Of a stretch of 39,263 nt of DNA, positions 37,334-39,263 are shown piece by piece. A program made the position numbers and the translations under genes. Origin of the DNA: Bacteroidales bacterium (GTDB lineage Bacteria > Bacteroidota > Bacteroidia > Bacteroidales > F082). Every line of letters begins with the position of its first letter. Within the stretch, counting starts at the first letter, position 1. The stretch is taken from assembly GCA_015709215.1 (NCBI GenBank), contig JACCQN010000025.1, positions 12,193 through 51,455 of the forward strand, given 5' to 3'. The notes under the pieces are model-generated. The model was given only the letters and a program-made list of their open reading frames with translations, made no database searches and was not told where the DNA came from.

Positions 37334-37365
37334 AGATCCAAAAATACAACTTTCTTTAGTATAAA

Positions 37366-38016
37366 TCATTGTCCTATAACCAATAATCTACCTCTTGCCT
37401 TTACAATTTTTCCCGACAAAACTATTTCAAACAGGTATAAACCTGCTTTCAAGGAGCCAGCAGAAATTTGAAATTCTCTGCCATTTTGCTCATCCTCCCA
37501 CATTAGCCGGCCATTTAAATTAAAAATGCGTATTCGTGCAATTTCAAAAGAAGGATTCTCAAAAGCAATCGTACCACCACGAGCAAAAGGATGTGGAATT
37601 ATTTGATAATTTTTTACAGAAAAATCAAATACTTTCAGCGATTCAACGAGTGAAAAGCCGAGATTACCCAATTCCAACTTGTAATAACTGGTGGTATTCA
37701 GCAAAGGCAGTGTGTCCCAAAACTCATAAGAAACCGCTGAATAGGGGCTGCCACAAATCCCCGAGATCTCACCAATCTGATCGAAATTGATCCCGTCTGC
37801 CGAGCGAAATACACGCACCCCATCACAGGTGTTTCCGGAAGCAATAACCCAATTCAGGTAAACCTTTCCATTGGCTTCCGTTGCTGAAAAAGTATTCAAA
37901 TAAGGTAGCGGCTGGGCATGTAAAAAGGATGTCACCATTAGTGAAACTAATAAAAATATCAGTTTTACTAAAATTACAAACCTAAAATTTGAAATTTTGC
38001 TAAGCGTTTTTGTCAT
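37366..38016 (-). CDS. T9SS-sorted exported protein
   Basis: 216 residues from the ATG at 38016. A longer frame from 38157 would run back through a predicted promoter and a pseudogene copy and starts at TTG, so I reject it. The signal peptide is about 1-34 (VILVKLIFLLVSLMVTSFLH). The middle part has a fibronectin III-like beta domain (ATEANGKVYLNWVIASGNTC). The C-terminal about 80 residues are a type A Por sorting domain: IPHPFARGGTIAFENP, ARIRIFNLNGRLM, SAGSLKAGLYLFEI. It should be secreted and cleaved on the surface. It has its own ECF box 12 nt upstream and leads into the sigma gene. Confidence 0.85.
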   Translation of the reverse strand: MTKTLSKISNFRFVILVKLIFLLVSLMVTSFLHAQPLPYLNTFSATEANGKVYLNWVIASGNTCDGVRVFRSADGINFDQIGEISGICGSPYSAVSYEFWDTLPLLNTTSYYKLELGNLGFSLVESLKVFDFSVKNYQIIPHPFARGGTIAFENPSFEIARIRIFNLNGRLMWEDEQNGREFQISAGSLKAGLYLFEIVLSGKIVKARGRLLVIGQ

Positions 38017-38028
38017 ATCTAAAACTAA

Positions 38029-38055
38029 AGTCGTATAAAGACCTAAAACCTGACA
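38029..38055 (-). promoter_or_regulatory. Predicted ECF promoter of the T9SS gene / sigma operon
   Basis: On the - strand, TGTCAGG (38049-38055), a 15-nt spacer and CGACT (38029-38033), 12 nt before the ATG. It would drive the sigma gene too. Confidence 0.65.
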
Positions 38056-38149
38056 ATCATTTGACAAAATATCTACTTTTAAAGCTGCCAACCAATTAGT
38101 ACTTAAAGTATCTAAACCCGTTAAAGTTATAACGAATGTATTAGGAGAA

Positions 38150-38321
38150 TAACCCAATTCAGGTAAACCTTTCCATTGGCTTCCGTTGCCGAAAAGGTAT
38201 TCAGATAAGGCAGTTCCTGAGCCTACAAGGAAGTGATTCCCTTTATTGAAACCAGTAAAAATATCAGATTTATAAAAATTATACCCCTGAAATTTGAAAT
38301 ACGACTATGTGGTTTTATCAT
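38150..38321 (-). pseudogene. Truncated tandem copy of the T9SS gene N-terminus
   Basis: The frame from the ATG at 38321 reads MIKPHSRISNFRGIIFINLI, then FLLVSIKGITSL, a TAG, and AQELPYLNTFSATEANGKVY, LNWVI. It is closely related to the start of the gene at 38016 (ISNFR, LIFLLVS, LPYLNTFSATEANGKVYLNWVI). The copy ends where the real gene continues with ASGNTC. It keeps its own promoter box upstream. Confidence 0.8.
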
Positions 38322-38334
38322 ATTCAAAAAGTAT

Positions 38335-38361
38335 AGCCGTAAAAAGACATAAAACCTGACA
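38335..38361 (-). promoter_or_regulatory. Duplicated ECF-like promoter of the truncated copy
   Basis: On the - strand, TGTCAGG (38355-38361), a 15-nt spacer and CGGCT (38335-38339), one change from CGACT. It lies 13 nt before the pseudogene ATG, matching the layout of the functional copy. Confidence 0.55.
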
Positions 38362-38451
38362 AATCTTTGCTAATATATTAGCTTCTAAGGCTACCAACCA
38401 ATAACAACTTAAAATATAACGATTGGATGAGGAGATTGTTTTTATACTATC

Positions 38452-38530
38452 AAAACCTCAAAGGTTTTAAAAACCTTTGAGGTTTTGTATGTAAAAAAAA
38501 GGGGAGCACCTTACGGTACTCCCCTTTTTG
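38452..38530 (-). terminator. Two hairpins between T9SS genes, one a bidirectional terminator
   Basis: AAAACCTCAAAGG and its complement around TTTTAAAA form a hairpin at about 38452-38487. Next, GGGGAG at about 38501-38506 and CTCCCC at about 38519-38524 form a stem with A- and T-runs on both sides, so it can end transcription from either strand. On the - strand it lies 40 nt after the stop of the T9SS gene at 38561. Confidence 0.8.
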
Positions 38531-38560
38531 ATATGAAGTTGTAATAACTTCTATTAATTG

Positions 38561-39263
38561 TTATCTAACGATTGTCAGACGTTTTGTTACAACACCTTCG
38601 GTGGTTTCGATACGAATCATATAAACACCTGCTTCATAAGTGCTGGTATTCAGATCGTGACGTTGCTTACCTTCGATACCACGGTCGATTACTACCTGAC
38701 CAACAGCATTCATTACAGTGATGCGATTCATCTGTGCAGATTCAATCACAACATTGTTAGTTGCCGGGTTAGGATAAACGCGGGTATTGTTCAAACCGAA
38801 TTCGTTTGTATTGGTAACAAATACCGTTACAAAGTCATCATCCGGATTTTCGAGTGCCATTGCAAAGTCAGATTCGCAAGTACCATTGGTATAGGTATAG
38901 AAAGCAGATACCTGATATTTGTAAAGGGTTTGAGCCTCTACGTCGGTATCAAAGTAGCTGTATGCAGTTACACCTTCTTCAAATGGAACAGTTGCGATCA
39001 GTTCGTTAGCGCCACCGTCAACAGAACGATATACATTAAATACATCCAATTCGCGATCGGCTTGTGCAGCAGAAGCAGGAACTGCAAACTGTGCACTTGG
39101 TTTGCCTGTAATCTTCAGAGGTTCAGTATTACCGCTGTAGTTATCAACAGGTTTTTCCATTGGCAGCGGTGCGGTAACACCTGCAGCATTGGTAACAAAC
39201 CCACGCAAGTTCCAGGTATAAGGCAGTCCGAGCGCATTGAGGTGATCCCAGGTAACACCATCA
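38561..39263 (-). CDS. T9SS-sorted surface protein, C-terminal part (5' end outside window)
   Basis: The frame is open to the window edge (GVTWDHLNALGLPYTWNLRG and on), so the N-terminus is missing. Within the window are a fibronectin/adhesin-like module (VFNVYRSVDGGANELIATVP, YSYFDTDVEAQTLYKYQVSA) and a type A Por sorting domain at the end (YPNPATNNVVIES, ITVMNAVGQVV, YEAGVYMIRIETTEGV, TKRLTIVR). Such modules occur in large secreted adhesins and proteases. A terminator follows the gene. Confidence 0.9.
   Translation of the reverse strand, partial: DGVTWDHLNALGLPYTWNLRGFVTNAAGVTAPLPMEKPVDNYSGNTEPLKITGKPSAQFAVPASAAQADRELDVFNVYRSVDGGANELIATVPFEEGVTAYSYFDTDVEAQTLYKYQVSAFYTYTNGTCESDFAMALENPDDDFVTVFVTNTNEFGLNNTRVYPNPATNNVVIESAQMNRITVMNAVGQVVIDRGIEGKQRHDLNTSTYEAGVYMIRIETTEGVVTKRLTIVR

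Noticed and set aside
38017-38157. Longer start for the T9SS gene
   Set aside because: It uses a TTG in the pseudogene copy and would put the predicted promoter and spacer inside the protein; the ATG at 38016 gives a proper signal peptide.

Overview
The window is a piece of a Bacteroidota chromosome. It is AT-rich, carries type IX secretion (Por) C-terminal sorting domains, lacks clear Shine-Dalgarno sites, and holds a four-helix-bundle (23S IVS-type) gene and REP-type palindromes of the kind common in that phylum. No rRNA or tRNA gene was seen.

1-1435: the tail of one helix-turn-helix gene and two full paralogues. 1534-13955: a type I-B CRISPR-cas locus on the + strand, cas6-cas8b-cas7-cas5-cas3, then a 2.9 kb interruption, then cas4-cas1-[four-helix-bundle gene]-cas2. 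The interruption holds a tandem 176-bp repeat, a REP-associated IS200-like transposase bracketed by 25-bp palindromic repeats, and two paralogous genes with a Cys4 cluster, one of them fused to a UPF0158 domain. The four-helix-bundle gene between cas1 and cas2 lies between two tracts of an octamer microsatellite. 13956-22016: leader and a very long CRISPR array. I count 118 complete 30-nt repeats and 117 spacers, then a truncated terminal repeat that runs into a broken gene.

22017-24441: gene remnant, an inverted-repeat (MITE-like) element and a pRiA4b ORF-3 family gene. 24731-29466 (- strand): an operon with a multi-rhodanese EanB-like sulfurtransferase, an EgtD/EanA histidine methyltransferase (together a likely oxygen-independent ergothioneine route), a Rieske-glutamate-synthase-like flavoenzyme and an unknown protein. 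29542-33493: small redox and sulfur genes (peroxiredoxin-like, DoxX, DsrE-like, AhpD-like, DUF427), with an MNT nucleotidyltransferase beside a broken HEPN partner.

33817-38410 (- strand): a decayed cytochrome P460-like lipoprotein gene, then, in transcription order from the right, a T9SS-sorted protein, an ECF sigma factor, a zinc-finger anti-sigma protein, a cysteine-motif RiPP precursor (HvfA/bufferin type), a DUF692 MNIO enzyme and its DUF2063 partner. 38561-39263: the C-terminal part of a second T9SS-sorted protein.

The main new observation is a bipartite promoter-like motif, TGTCAGG-N15-CGACT. It occurs in front of six scattered genes (peroxiredoxin, DoxX, DsrE-like, DUF427, the HvfA precursor, and the T9SS gene that leads into the ECF sigma gene) and in front of a degenerate partial copy of the T9SS gene. 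I infer that these form one ECF-sigma regulon linking the copper/thiol RiPP system to sulfur and peroxide functions, with positive autoregulation.
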